Shown here: piece by piece, positions 9,309-17,673 of the stretch
How positions within the stretch are numbered: the first letter of the stretch is position 1
How the letters are laid out: every line of letters begins with the position of its first letter
DNA from: Barnesiella viscericola DSM 18177
GTDB taxonomy: Bacteria > Bacteroidota > Bacteroidia > Bacteroidales > Barnesiellaceae
Length of the DNA: 64,000 bases
Assembly: GCF_000512915.1 (NCBI RefSeq)
Contig: NZ_CP007034.1
Span: forward strand, 496,001 to 560,000
Direction: 5' to 3'
Program-made: the position numbers and the translations under genes
Notes under the pieces: model-generated
Told to the model about the DNA's origin: nothing
What the model saw: only the letters and a program-made list of their open reading frames with translations
Databases searched by the model: none

Positions 9309-9872
9309 ATGCTCGACAAGCGGCAAATCAGGCAAGAGATCAAGCACCGGAAGCAGGGCATCACACCCGACGAGCGGGAACGGCTCTCCCGGCAGATTTG
9401 CCGGGCCATCGAGTCGCTGCCCGGCTTTGAACGTGTGGTTCATCTGATGCTCTATCACGCCTTGCCCGACGAAGTCGACACCCGCCCCCTCCTCTCGAAA
9501 TGGGCCCGGGACAAACAGCTCTATCTGCCGATTGTCGACGGCGATGACCTCATTGTCGCCCCCTATGCCGAAGGGGCCATGAAACAAGGGGCCTTCCACA
9601 TTTGGGAACCGACCGGGACAACCGCCATCGACCCGGCCCGACTCGAATGGATTGTGGTACCCGGGGTAGCCTTTGACCGGCAGATGAACCGGCTGGGACG
9701 GGGCAAAGGTTTTTATGACCGATTGTTGCAACAGACGCCGGCCCGCAAGATAGGCATCTGCTACGGGCTGCAACTGGTCGACGAGATTCCGACCGAGCCC
9801 CACGACATGAAAATGGACCTGATTGTAACCGAAAACGACATTATCTATAAAAACGACGAGATATGGCACTAA
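9309..9872 (+). CDS. 5-formyltetrahydrofolate cyclo-ligase
   Basis: A 187-residue enzyme of the 5-FCL/MTHFS family, which uses ATP to turn 5-formyl-THF into 5,10-methenyl-THF. The hallmark GRGKGFYDRLL (about 129-139) and the preceding VPGVAFDRQMNRLG are intact. The N-terminal KRQIRQEIKHRKQGI is the usual basic start. It begins 6 nt after the protease gene and overlaps the next gene by 10 nt, so it is translationally coupled. Confidence 0.93.
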   Translation: MLDKRQIRQEIKHRKQGITPDERERLSRQICRAIESLPGFERVVHLMLYHALPDEVDTRPLLSKWARDKQLYLPIVDGDDLIVAPYAEGAMKQGAFHIWEPTGTTAIDPARLEWIVVPGVAFDRQMNRLGRGKGFYDRLLQQTPARKIGICYGLQLVDEIPTEPHDMKMDLIVTENDIIYKNDEIWH

Positions 9873-10567
9873 TCAACGCCGAGAGCAAACTTTGCGACGT
9901 AATCCTGAACGAGCCTTCGCTGATACCGGTCATCAACCGGTTTGGTATCATTTTGGGCGTGGGCGACAAGAACATTCGCACCGTATGCGAGGAGAAAAAT
10001 CTCGACTGCGAATTTTTCGTAACGATTCTCAACACCTTCATCAACGAAGACTATTTCCCCGAGAACCGGCTCAAATCGTTCTGTGCCACCCAGATTGTCG
10101 ACTACCTTACCCAGACCAACACCTATTACCAGCAGTTCCAGATACCCAACATCGAGCGGCATTTCAACTCGCTCATCAACCAGAGCGACAGCGACAACAA
10201 CAACCTCGAACTGATGAAACAGTTCTTTGAAGAGTTGAAGAAGGAGTTGCTGACCCGCATCGAAAAGGACCGCACCCTGTGGTTCCCGGCCATCAGAGCG
10301 GCCGCCGAAGTGCTGCACGGCGAATCCTACGGCGACCATATCCGCTACGACCACGACGAAGCCGATTCGCTCGAAGAGAAGCTCGACGACCTGAAAAGTC
10401 TCTTTGTCATTCACCTGCGTGGCGAATACGATCTTAACCTGTGTCACGGTGTCATCTTCGCCCTGTACAGTCTCGAAAAGGACATCAAGCAACACAACCG
10501 AATTCGCAACCGCATCTTGCGCCCCATCGCCGACGCCATGTTGAAAGCCTGCCGGGACAAAGCATAA
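9863..10567 (+). CDS. Hemerythrin-like protein (RIC/YtfE-like)
   Basis: A 234-residue protein. The first about 60 residues (LCDVILNEPSLIPVINRFGIILGVGDKNI) resemble the ScdA_N/DUF1858 domain. The rest is helical, ending in SLEKDIKQHNRIRNRILRP, which matches the metal-binding C-terminal helix of RIC (repair of iron centres) proteins. Candidate diiron ligands include His in NIERHFN and QHNRI plus Glu residues. RIC proteins protect or repair iron-sulfur centres under nitrosative or oxidative stress. Here the two-domain order is kept but the sequence is diverged. The following LuxR gene begins 9 nt downstream, so the two probably act together. Confidence 0.65.
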   Translation: MALINAESKLCDVILNEPSLIPVINRFGIILGVGDKNIRTVCEEKNLDCEFFVTILNTFINEDYFPENRLKSFCATQIVDYLTQTNTYYQQFQIPNIERHFNSLINQSDSDNNNLELMKQFFEELKKELLTRIEKDRTLWFPAIRAAAEVLHGESYGDHIRYDHDEADSLEEKLDDLKSLFVIHLRGEYDLNLCHGVIFALYSLEKDIKQHNRIRNRILRPIADAMLKACRDKA

Positions 10568-10576
10568 ATCTACACC

Positions 10577-11131
10577 ATGCGCATCGCTGTCATTACACCC
10601 CACACGTTGATGAACCTCGGATTGAAGCATCTGTTTCAAAGATACTTCGACGTCACTCCTGCGCTCTACAACCGGGCCGACGGCTTCTTCAACGACACCC
10701 CCGAACAGTTCGATGCCTATATTCTGCAACCCGACCTGCTGGTAGCATACAGCGATTTCTTCCTGCCCCGCAAAAGCAAAATCATGTTGCTCACCACCCA
10801 TTGCGAAACGGCTACCGAAACCTTTGCCCCTGCGCTGCCGGTCCATGAAAACGAGGAGGCCATGCTCGAACGTATCGAACGATTTATCGAACAGCTCGAC
10901 CGACAATCCGAGAATCTGAACCACGACCTCTCTCCCCGCGAGACCGAGGTGTTGAAACTGGTAGCCAAGGGGTTCATGAACAAGGAGATTGCCGACCAAC
11001 TGAATATCAGCATCAACACGGTGCTCAGCCACCGCAAGAACCTCACCGCCAAACTGGGCATCAAAACCGTGTCGGGACTCAGTTTCTATGCCATGATGAA
11101 TGGCTACATCTCAGACATCGACAACAAATAA
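10577..11131 (+). CDS. LuxR-type HTH regulator
   Basis: A 184-residue regulator. The C-terminal half is a GerE/LuxR helix-turn-helix: LSPRETEVLKLVAKGFMNKEI then LNISINTVLSHRKNLTAKLGI (about 118-165). The N-terminal about 100 residues look receiver-like in length, but I see no clear phosphoacceptor Asp motif, so signalling by phosphorylation is not supported. It follows the hemerythrin-like gene closely, which suggests co-expression and perhaps redox sensing. Confidence 0.75.
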   Translation: MRIAVITPHTLMNLGLKHLFQRYFDVTPALYNRADGFFNDTPEQFDAYILQPDLLVAYSDFFLPRKSKIMLLTTHCETATETFAPALPVHENEEAMLERIERFIEQLDRQSENLNHDLSPRETEVLKLVAKGFMNKEIADQLNISINTVLSHRKNLTAKLGIKTVSGLSFYAMMNGYISDIDNK

Positions 11132-11163
11132 TCCAATGGCCTTATACGCATAAAGCACTTTCA

Positions 11164-11184
11164 TTTTATCGAAAAACGATAAAA
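11164..11184. terminator. Weak bidirectional hairpin
   Basis: TTTTATCG and CGATAAAA form an 8-bp stem with a 5-nt A loop, 33 nt after the LuxR-type gene. The AT-rich stem and missing clean T-tract make it a weak candidate. Confidence 0.35.
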
Positions 11185-11253
11185 ATATACTGTTTTTCTT
11201 GTTTGTCTAAAAAATAATTCCTTTCTTTGTCTTATCAATACAACATAGTCCAC

Positions 11254-11883
11254 ATGTTTTACGACAAACAAACTCAACGGAAGATACGGTTACTCACCCT
11301 GTTAATTGCACTGCTCATACTCATTCCCATCGTGCTCGATTTCTACAAGGGGTTCATGCTCGGATTCAACTCCTCGTTCATCGGGTTGGAAAACGGATTG
11401 GAAGAATCATCGCTGCAAATATGCACAATCAAATCCCAATCGATGCAACTAATTGAATATGGCACCATACCAGGGCTTATGCTGTCGGCCGACGGAATCC
11501 TCTACATACCCGATGCCATGATACCGTTGGGACTGAAAATTAGTGCCGTATTCTTTGCGCTGCTCTCGCTGGCCGCACTCATCGCCATGGTAGTCATGCT
11601 GGTTAAACTTATCCGCTCGGTTGCTGCCGACGGGCTCATGAACCGCAAAAACATCAAACGGTTGCGCCTGCTCTCCTACTTCATGATTGTCTTCTATCTT
11701 ATCAGCTATATCGATATGTTAATATCGACCAGCTATTATCGTTCCCATCTCGACCTGGGCAACAATACCCTCTGCTATCCCGAGTTGAGCGCATCGGTCA
11801 CTATCGCATTCATACTGCTACTCTTGACCGAAATATTGAAGATTGCCTACAAACAACGCGAAGAGTTGGACCTCACCATATAA
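11254..11883 (+). CDS. DUF2975-like membrane protein
   Basis: A 209-residue protein with four hydrophobic segments: LLTLLIALLILIPIV near the start, ISAVFFALLSLAALIAMVV, YFMIVFYLISYI, and a C-terminal VTIAFILLLLTEILKIAYKQREELD. The layout and the C-terminal amphipathic tail match DUF2975 proteins, which usually sit beside a small XRE regulator, as here. Function is unknown; a role in sensing or repressing via the partner is a family-level guess. The ATG at 11254 is preferred over an upstream TTG because it begins just before the first helix. Confidence 0.7.
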   Translation: MFYDKQTQRKIRLLTLLIALLILIPIVLDFYKGFMLGFNSSFIGLENGLEESSLQICTIKSQSMQLIEYGTIPGLMLSADGILYIPDAMIPLGLKISAVFFALLSLAALIAMVVMLVKLIRSVAADGLMNRKNIKRLRLLSYFMIVFYLISYIDMLISTSYYRSHLDLGNNTLCYPELSASVTIAFILLLLTEILKIAYKQREELDLTI

Positions 11884-11893
11884 ATCATTGCCT

Positions 11894-12115
11894 ATGCCGA
11901 TTATTGTCAACCTTGATGTCATGATGGCGAAACGGAAAATTTCGCTCAACGAGCTTTCGGGCAAAATCGATATTACCCCCGCCAACCTCTCTATCTTAAA
12001 GACAGGAAAGGCCAAGGCCGTGCGCTTCTCGACTCTCGAAGCCATCTGCCGGGAACTGAACTGCCAACCCGGTGATATACTCGAATATCAGGACGACGAA
12101 GAAACAACAAAATAA
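11894..12115 (+). CDS. Small XRE-type HTH regulator (YozG-like)
   Basis: A 73-residue Cro/CI-type DNA-binding protein: MPIIVNLDVMMAKRKISLNEL, then GKIDITPANLSILKTGKAKAVRFSTL as the helix-turn-helix, then LNCQPGDILEY. This is the compact YozG-type regulator regularly paired with DUF2975 membrane proteins. The start at 11894 lies 10 nt after the upstream stop, so the two genes form a small operon. Confidence 0.85.
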   Translation: MPIIVNLDVMMAKRKISLNELSGKIDITPANLSILKTGKAKAVRFSTLEAICRELNCQPGDILEYQDDEETTK

Positions 12116-12147
12116 TAAACCTATATTTATCATTAAATCAAACAACA

Positions 12148-14988
12148 ATGAATTTACGAATGGTAAAATCGGGATTAGTACTTGCTTTCCTGGCCATTGC
12201 CCAATGGGTGCCGGCCCAGCAAGCTCCTCAGATGGAAGCATTGCCCATCGATCCCAACGTGCGCTACGGTGTACTTGACAACGGTCTCACCTACTATGTG
12301 CGCCACAATGAAACACCTAAGAACCGGGCCGAGTTCCACATTGCCCAAAAGGTAGGCTCGATTCTCGAGAATGAGGACCAACGCGGTTTGGCTCACTTCC
12401 TCGAACACATGGCCTTCAACGGGACCGAACATTTCCCCGGGAAGACAATGCTCAACTATCTCGAAAACAACGGTATTAAATTTGGTGTGGACCTCAACGC
12501 CTACACCGGTTTCGACGAGACGGTATACCGCATCTCCAACGTCCCCACACAGAATCAGAATCTGGTAGACTCGTGTCTGCTCGTGCTCTATGACTGGGCC
12601 TGTGCCATCTCGCTCAACGACAAGGATATTGACGAAGAGCGTGGTGTAATCCACGAAGAGTGGCGCACACGTGCCGATGCCGACTGGCGCACCTGGGAGG
12701 CCACGGTACCCGTCATGTTCGAAGGCAGCCAGTATGCCAACCGCATGCCTATCGGTACAATGGAGGTTGTCATGAACTTCCCCTACCAGGCTTTGCGCGA
12801 CTACTACCACAAATGGTATCGCCCCGACCAACAGGGCATTATCGTAATCGGAGACTTCGATGCCGACAAGATGGAGGCTCAGATCAAAGAGCTCTTCGGC
12901 AAAATCAAAATGCCCGAGAACGCCGCCGAGCGCATCTACTACAACGTGCCCGACAACAAAGAGCCTATCTTCGCCTTCCACAAGGACAAGGAGGCTGCCT
13001 ACACGCGTGTAGACATCTACATGAAACACGACCCCATGCCGCGTGAAATGAGAGGTACCATCAACGGTGCCATCACCGACTACATGAACGGCGTGGTAGG
13101 TATCATGTTCAACAACCGCATCACCGAGATTACCCAGAAACCCGATGCTCCCTTCATTGCAGGTGCCATCTTCGACGGCGACTTCTTCGTATCGAAGACC
13201 AAGAGTGCCTTCACTCTCATCGCAGTGGGTAAAGACAACGGTGCCATCGACGCCATCAAAGGCATCATGCGTGAAGCCGAGCGTATCGACCGTTACGGAT
13301 TCACCGCTTCGGAGTATGACCGGGCTCGCGCCACGATGCTCTCGAACTATGAGAACCTCTACAAAGAGCGCAACAACCGCAAGAACGTCGACTATGCCGA
13401 AGAGTATATCCGCCACTTCATCGATGGAGGCTATATCCCCGGCATTGAAATGGAGTACAACCTCATCAAACAAATGTCGCCGGCCATCACCGTAGACATG
13501 GTGAACCAATATGTAAAATCGCTCATCAGCGAAGACAACATGGTTATCTCGCTCACCGGTCCCGACAAAGAGGGCGTCACCTACCCCGACAAAGCCCAGG
13601 TGCTGGCTGCTATCAAAGAGGTAGAGGCCGAGGAGGTTGCCCCCTATGTAGACAAGGTATCGAACGAACCCCTCATCTCGAAAGAGCCCGTAGCTGGTAA
13701 AGTAACCAAGAGCACGGCCGGCAAGAAATTCGGCACGACCGAATGGACCCTCTCCAACGGAGCCAAAGTGGTGCTCAAACCCACCGACTTCAAGAGCGAC
13801 GAAATCACCATGCTGGCTGTGAGCAAGGGCGGATATTCGCTCTACAATACCAGCGACCCGACTCTGGCTCTCGACCTCAAATCGCTCAACGAAGTAGTAG
13901 AGCTGGGCGGTCTCGGTCAATTCGGCAAAACCGACCTCATGAAGGTTCTGGCCGGCAAGCAGGTATCGTCGAGCTTCTCGCTGAGCGAGGCTCAGGAGTC
14001 GGTTTTCGCTTCGTGCGCTACAAAAGACCTCGAAACGATGATGCAACTCGTCTACCTCACCTTTACCGACCTGCACCGCGACGACGAGGCTTTTGCCGCC
14101 TGGAAAGAGCAATCGAAAGCCGCTCTCGTCAACTATGCCAATACGCCGCAATACATTTTCAGCGACTCGCTGTCGGCTACACTCTACAACCACAACCCCT
14201 TGCGCCGTCAGATGAAAGCCGAGGACATCGACCAAATCAGCTACGACCGCATTCTCCAAATTGCCAAAGAGCGCACGGCTAATGCCGCCGACTATACCTT
14301 CATATTCGTCGGTAGCTTCAACACCGACTCGCTCAAACCTTATGTAGAGAAATACATCGCCTCACTCCCGGCCAACAAGAACCGTGAGAAAGTGGGTAAA
14401 CTGATCGAAACGCAAAAAGGCATCATCAACAACAACTACAACCAGCCGATGGAAACGGCCAAATCGACCGTCTATGCCATCTATTCGGGCGACCAGAAAT
14501 ACGATTTGCGCAACTACCTCATGCTCAGTATCCTTGACCAGGTGATGGACATTGTCTATACCGAGACCATTCGTGAGGAAGAGGGCGGTACCTACGGCGT
14601 AGGTACCATGGCCGATTTCTCGCCCGTCGATAACTCGTGGCTGTTCCTCTTCGGATTCGACACCAACCCGCAAGACGAGAAACGCCTTACCAAGCGTGCT
14701 CACGCCGAGTTGATGAAAGTAGTGAACGAAGGTCCTCGCGAAAAAGATTTTGCCAAAGTAAAAGAATACATGCTCAAAAAGCACGCCCAGAACCAACGTG
14801 AAAACTCCTATTGGAGAGAAATCATTCGCAGCAACGAACTGGGTTATGGCGATAACGACACCAACTACGAAGAGACGCTCAACAGCATCACCATCGACGA
14901 CATGAAAGCCTTCACCAAGAAATTGTTCGACGGAAAGAACATCATCGAGGTAACCATGACCGGTGTCGTAGAAAACGAAGCCAAGTAA
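12148..14988 (+). CDS. M16-family zinc metalloprotease (insulinase type)
   Basis: A 946-residue secreted protease. A signal peptide (LVLAFLAIAQWVPAQQ) precedes the M16 inverted zinc motif HFLEH (about 83-87), followed by the downstream acidic ligand region DEERGVIHEEWR (about 158-170). The C-terminal half is the inactive M16C-type domain, with an RxxxYxV-like ETIREEEGGTYGVG (about 807-820). The protein is the usual double-length M16 peptidase of Bacteroidetes, predicted to degrade peptides in the periplasm. It stands alone between the XRE gene and a strong terminator. Confidence 0.93.
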   Translation: MNLRMVKSGLVLAFLAIAQWVPAQQAPQMEALPIDPNVRYGVLDNGLTYYVRHNETPKNRAEFHIAQKVGSILENEDQRGLAHFLEHMAFNGTEHFPGKTMLNYLENNGIKFGVDLNAYTGFDETVYRISNVPTQNQNLVDSCLLVLYDWACAISLNDKDIDEERGVIHEEWRTRADADWRTWEATVPVMFEGSQYANRMPIGTMEVVMNFPYQALRDYYHKWYRPDQQGIIVIGDFDADKMEAQIKELFGKIKMPENAAERIYYNVPDNKEPIFAFHKDKEAAYTRVDIYMKHDPMPREMRGTINGAITDYMNGVVGIMFNNRITEITQKPDAPFIAGAIFDGDFFVSKTKSAFTLIAVGKDNGAIDAIKGIMREAERIDRYGFTASEYDRARATMLSNYENLYKERNNRKNVDYAEEYIRHFIDGGYIPGIEMEYNLIKQMSPAITVDMVNQYVKSLISEDNMVISLTGPDKEGVTYPDKAQVLAAIKEVEAEEVAPYVDKVSNEPLISKEPVAGKVTKSTAGKKFGTTEWTLSNGAKVVLKPTDFKSDEITMLAVSKGGYSLYNTSDPTLALDLKSLNEVVELGGLGQFGKTDLMKVLAGKQVSSSFSLSEAQESVFASCATKDLETMMQLVYLTFTDLHRDDEAFAAWKEQSKAALVNYANTPQYIFSDSLSATLYNHNPLRRQMKAEDIDQISYDRILQIAKERTANAADYTFIFVGSFNTDSLKPYVEKYIASLPANKNREKVGKLIETQKGIINNNYNQPMETAKSTVYAIYSGDQKYDLRNYLMLSILDQVMDIVYTETIREEEGGTYGVGTMADFSPVDNSWLFLFGFDTNPQDEKRLTKRAHAELMKVVNEGPREKDFAKVKEYMLKKHAQNQRENSYWREIIRSNELGYGDNDTNYEETLNSITIDDMKAFTKKLFDGKNIIEVTMTGVVENEAK

Positions 14989-15034
14989 AGACCTTATTAC
15001 CCGGTAAGGTTCGCCCTTGCCGACGATACCCATA

Positions 15035-15073
15035 GCGGGAGGATACCGTCGAGTATCCTCCCGCTTCTTTTTT
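15035..15073 (+). terminator. Strong intrinsic terminator after the M16 protease gene
   Basis: GCGGGAGGATAC (15035-15046) pairs perfectly with GTATCCTCCCGC (15053-15064), with a 6-nt loop, followed by TTCTTTTTT. Confidence 0.9.
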
Positions 15074-15516
15074 AAACCACCTCGTCGCGGTATCTGGATT
15101 CCGCATCAAGTGAGGAATGACGAGAGTGCACGGAATGACCGTAGCCACATAAGGCGCAAGCGAGCTGCGAGCGCGAAGCAAACACCGCCTTTATTGGGCC
15201 GGGAGGAGACCAGCCGACCGAGGAAGAAGGGCGAGGACTGTTTGAGCGCAGCGAGTTCCGCAGCCCCCGAAGGCGGTGACAGCCTCCGAGCGACGAAGCC
15301 CGATAACAGCGGCGGCACTTCTTGGTTCGTTCTTCTTGCTGTTGAGAAGAATGAACATGCCGGGTCACCCCGCGCCCTGATGCAGGGGCTTAGAAAAGTG
15401 GCTCTTGTGGGTATCTACCTTCTGCGGGTATCTCCTGGATACCGCGTCGTAGCGCGGTATGACGTGAAACACCGCATCAAGTGAGGAATGACACAGACAA
15501 CGGCATTCAACCGTAC
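15074..15516. repeat. Non-coding intergenic repeat patch
   Basis: About 440 nt without a credible gene. The 21-nt unit CCGCATCAAGTGAGGAATGAC occurs exactly twice (15101-15121 and 15472-15492), each after a GGTAT/GGAT(T/A)CC word. A related, imperfect GATACCGCGTCGTAGCGCGGTATGAC palindrome lies at about 15438-15463. This is the look of dispersed intergenic repeats whose translations read WIP..RND in many genomes. The middle is rich in GC-rich words such as GAGCGCAGCGAG. Open frames on both strands here are low-complexity and rejected as genes. Confidence 0.65.
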
Positions 15517-15556
15517 AAAAAAAGAGGTATCCCCTCATGACCGAGAGGATACCCCA
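15517..15556 (-). terminator. Terminator of the CBM9-like gene
   Basis: On the reverse strand GGTATCCTCTC pairs with GAGGGGATACC around a 6-nt loop (one T-G wobble) and is followed by a run of seven Ts. It lies 24 nt past the stop at 15580. Confidence 0.8.
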
Positions 15557-15579
15557 TATCTATTTAGAAAAACCATATT

Positions 15580-16230
15580 CTACTTGAACCGCAGTTCGCC
15601 GAAATATTCGGGACGGTGAAAATCGGGTTTCTCTACCGGTATGGGCGACCAGCTGAGGTAGTGCGGCAGCGACGAGCCGTCGGCACACTTGTAGAAATTG
15701 GCAGCCACAGCCTCGGGCAGATGCTTCCCGTCGAGCCCCACCAGGTCGAAGGGTATGGCCACTAACAACTCCCAAGGGAAAAGACCCTCCATCTCCCGGA
15801 AGGGCTTGTTGCCCACGGTCGAATAGCGTTTGATGCGGGCCATCTTCTCGGGCGAGAAATGCTCGGCATCGGAGCGGCTGGTGCGACGGGCGGCCAGAGC
15901 CGTACCTATGCAGTTGAACTCAAAGTTGTAGTAGTACTTCTCGCCGGGTATCTGTATGAAAAACTCCACACAACTGTCTTGCCACACAGGCGAGTTGTCG
16001 GTACTGTTGACAGCCAGCAGGTAATTGCCCCGCACGAAATAGTCGATGTAGAGGTATTGGTTATCCCGGGCTATCGAGAACGATACGATGGGCTTGTAGG
16101 GAAATTCGTCGGGCCAGTCTACACAATCGATAGCCTGCCGCACCCCCTGGGTCTCGAGTATCTCGGAGACCTGTGCCAGCGGTTTGTCGCCCAATCCGGC
16201 GACAAAAGGTACTTCAATAACTTTTTTCAT
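15580..16230 (-). CDS. Carbohydrate-binding family 9-like protein
   Basis: A 216-residue protein without a clear signal peptide. The beta-rich pattern, with VSFSIARDNQYLYIDYFVRG, DNSPVWQDSCVEFFIQIPGEKYY and a Trp/Pro-rich C-terminal end (YLSWSPIPVEKPDFHRPEYFGELRF), matches the CBM9-like domain proteins common in Bacteroides. CBM9 modules bind the ends of plant polysaccharides in xylanases, but free-standing versions are uncharacterised. It is followed by its own terminator and preceded by the LysE gene on the same strand, 10 nt away, so the two may be co-transcribed. Confidence 0.7.
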   Translation of the reverse strand: MKKVIEVPFVAGLGDKPLAQVSEILETQGVRQAIDCVDWPDEFPYKPIVSFSIARDNQYLYIDYFVRGNYLLAVNSTDNSPVWQDSCVEFFIQIPGEKYYYNFEFNCIGTALAARRTSRSDAEHFSPEKMARIKRYSTVGNKPFREMEGLFPWELLVAIPFDLVGLDGKHLPEAVAANFYKCADGSSLPHYLSWSPIPVEKPDFHRPEYFGELRFK

Positions 16231-16240
16231 GATGTTTATC

Positions 16241-16885
16241 TTAATGTAAAATATAATCTTTTATCCCCCACACAAATCCAAAAACAGACATGGCTATGAT
16301 AATGATACCGATAGCCCGGTTGATAAACCAGATACTGCGTACATTGAACCGCGAACGCACTTTATTGATGACATAGGTGATGAAAAACCACCAGCCCACC
16401 GCTCCGACGAGGATAGAGAGATAACCTACGACATGATGCCACAACTGCGACTCGGGCAGGAAGAAGTTGAAGCGGGCAAAAAGACCTATATACAGGAATA
16501 AAATAAGCGGATTGGAAAAGGTGAGCAGGAAGGCGGTAATGAAATCCTGCGTGTAGGAGTTGATCGAGGAGTTGGCTTTGCGGATATTCTTGGCGGGATT
16601 CTGCCGGTAGAGATAGAGGCCGAAGCCCACCAGCACAAGACTACCCAAGATTTGCAGCACGTTTTGATTCGCCTCGATAAAGTCGATGACAATCGACATA
16701 CCCAATCCCGTGAGCAGGGCATATATCAGGTCGGACAACGCGGCTCCCAGCCCCGTGACAAACCCCGACCATCGACCTTTGTTCAGCGTGCGCTGGATAC
16801 ACAATATCCCTATCGGTCCCATCGGTGCCGATACCAGTATGCCAATGGCCAATCCTCGAATAATTGTATACAGCGTTAAATCCAT
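16241..16885 (-). CDS. LysE-family amino-acid exporter
   Basis: A 214-residue membrane protein with about six hydrophobic segments. The N-terminal GILVSAPMGPIGILCIQRTLNKGRWSG contains the conserved GP-P-cluster of LysE/RhtB proteins, and ITAFLLTFSNPLILFLYIGL is the conserved fourth-helix region with NP. The family exports amino acids or related metabolites. A good promoter with both boxes lies just upstream. Confidence 0.88.
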   Translation of the reverse strand: MDLTLYTIIRGLAIGILVSAPMGPIGILCIQRTLNKGRWSGFVTGLGAALSDLIYALLTGLGMSIVIDFIEANQNVLQILGSLVLVGFGLYLYRQNPAKNIRKANSSINSYTQDFITAFLLTFSNPLILFLYIGLFARFNFFLPESQLWHHVVGYLSILVGAVGWWFFITYVINKVRSRFNVRSIWFINRAIGIIIIAMSVFGFVWGIKDYILH

Positions 16886-16934
16886 ACAGTCTAAACTATC
16901 CTATTCTTCCGGGGACAATCCGGAAACGGGAATG

Positions 16935-16966
16935 CAAATATAGTACAAGCCGCGTGTAGAAACAAA
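16935..16966 (-). promoter_or_regulatory. Promoter of the lysE-CBM9-like pair
   Basis: On the reverse strand TTTG (16966-16963), 20 nt, then TATATTTG (16942-16935): an exact fit to the Bacteroidetes consensus. The start codon at 16885 lies about 50 nt downstream. Confidence 0.8.
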
Positions 16967-17085
16967 TTTATTTTATCCCCTTACACGCCCGACCTGTCAT
17001 TGCTCCTTGGGCAAATATACAAGATAATGCGAGAAAATTACCATTTTGACCAGTCTATTTTTATACCAAAACTCAGGTTTCTTTG

Positions 17086-17093
17086 TAACTTTG
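17086..17093 (+). promoter_or_regulatory. -7 element of the 69-residue gene
   Basis: TAACTTTG matches TAnnTTTG and lies about 80 nt before the ATG at 17175. No clear -33 box is seen. Confidence 0.45.
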
Positions 17094-17174
17094 GCCTCGC
17101 CAATATCGCGTACCATTCTATAATAACACCTCGGTAGGAGATATTCCCTACCCATTAACGACAGTTTTCGAATC

Positions 17175-17384
17175 ATGGAAAACGGAAAAGCAAAAAACCG
17201 ACCTCTCGCCCGCTATATCGCCATAGGCATGCTCCTGGGCCTTTCCTTGGGGGCAGGCATGAAGAATATTCCGGCCGGGATTGGCATAGGGCTAGCTCTG
17301 GGAGCGATGTTTTACCAACTCACCCGCAACAAGGACGACAAGAGGAAGGACGACAAAAGGGAAAATAACGACTTGACTGATTAA
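17175..17384 (+). CDS. Small glycine-rich membrane protein
   Basis: A 69-residue protein with a Gly-rich hydrophobic stretch (IAIGMLLGLSLGAGMKNIPAGIGIGLALGAMFYQL) likely to form one or two membrane segments of the glycine-zipper kind, and a highly charged C-terminal tail (KDDKRKDDKRENND). Function is unknown. Its stop codon ends exactly where the left copy of the island-flanking repeat begins, so it marks the left backbone boundary. Confidence 0.65.
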   Translation: MENGKAKNRPLARYIAIGMLLGLSLGAGMKNIPAGIGIGLALGAMFYQLTRNKDDKRKDDKRENNDLTD

Positions 17385-17418
17385 AGTCATTCCCCTCTTT
17401 TTGCGAGGTTATTCCAGA
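17384..17418. repeat. Left flanking repeat (putative attL)
   Basis: AAGTCATTCCCC, 7 variable bases, then GCGAGGTTATTCCAGA. The same arrangement recurs at 60256-60290 with only two differences, both in the 7-base part. It overlaps the stop codon of the 69-residue gene. Confidence 0.6.
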
Positions 17419-17570
17419 GATTTTCCGTAAATCCGTATAAGGAATATAGATATTTGATATTAAACGAGTTAGAAGAATTACCTTGTTTTGGGTAATGATT
17501 TAACAACCGTCCCGATTGCTTTGATTTTCATCGCATTGCTTTTTAAGCAACTCTTTTTATTTACAAATCT

Positions 17571-17633
17571 ACACAAATCCAGATTTGTTTCCCAGTAATC
17601 GACTAAAGTGATATACACAATCTGGATTTGTGT
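17571..17633. repeat. 15-bp inverted repeat near the left island edge
   Basis: ACACAAATCCAGATT (17571-17585) and AATCTGGATTTGTGT (17619-17633) are perfect inverted copies separated by 33 nt. No T-tract follows. The site lies 150-250 nt inside the left edge and could be an integrase or excisionase arm site, or a terminator for the gene ending at 17674. Confidence 0.5.
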
Positions 17634-17673
17634 ATAAATCAGTATTCACAACTGCTAATTTCTAAGCGTATTT

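Noticed and set aside
7641-9869. A 742-codon reverse-strand open frame over the S41 protease gene
   Set aside because: It is antisense to two well-supported genes (S41 protease and cyclo-ligase).
12175-14259. A 694-codon reverse-strand open frame inside the M16 protease gene
   Set aside because: It is antisense to an intact protease gene with the HFLEH motif and shows no recognisable protein features.
15017-15484. A 155-codon open frame in the repeat patch
   Set aside because: It starts inside the terminator stem and consists of repeat-derived translations (WIP..RND); no family features.
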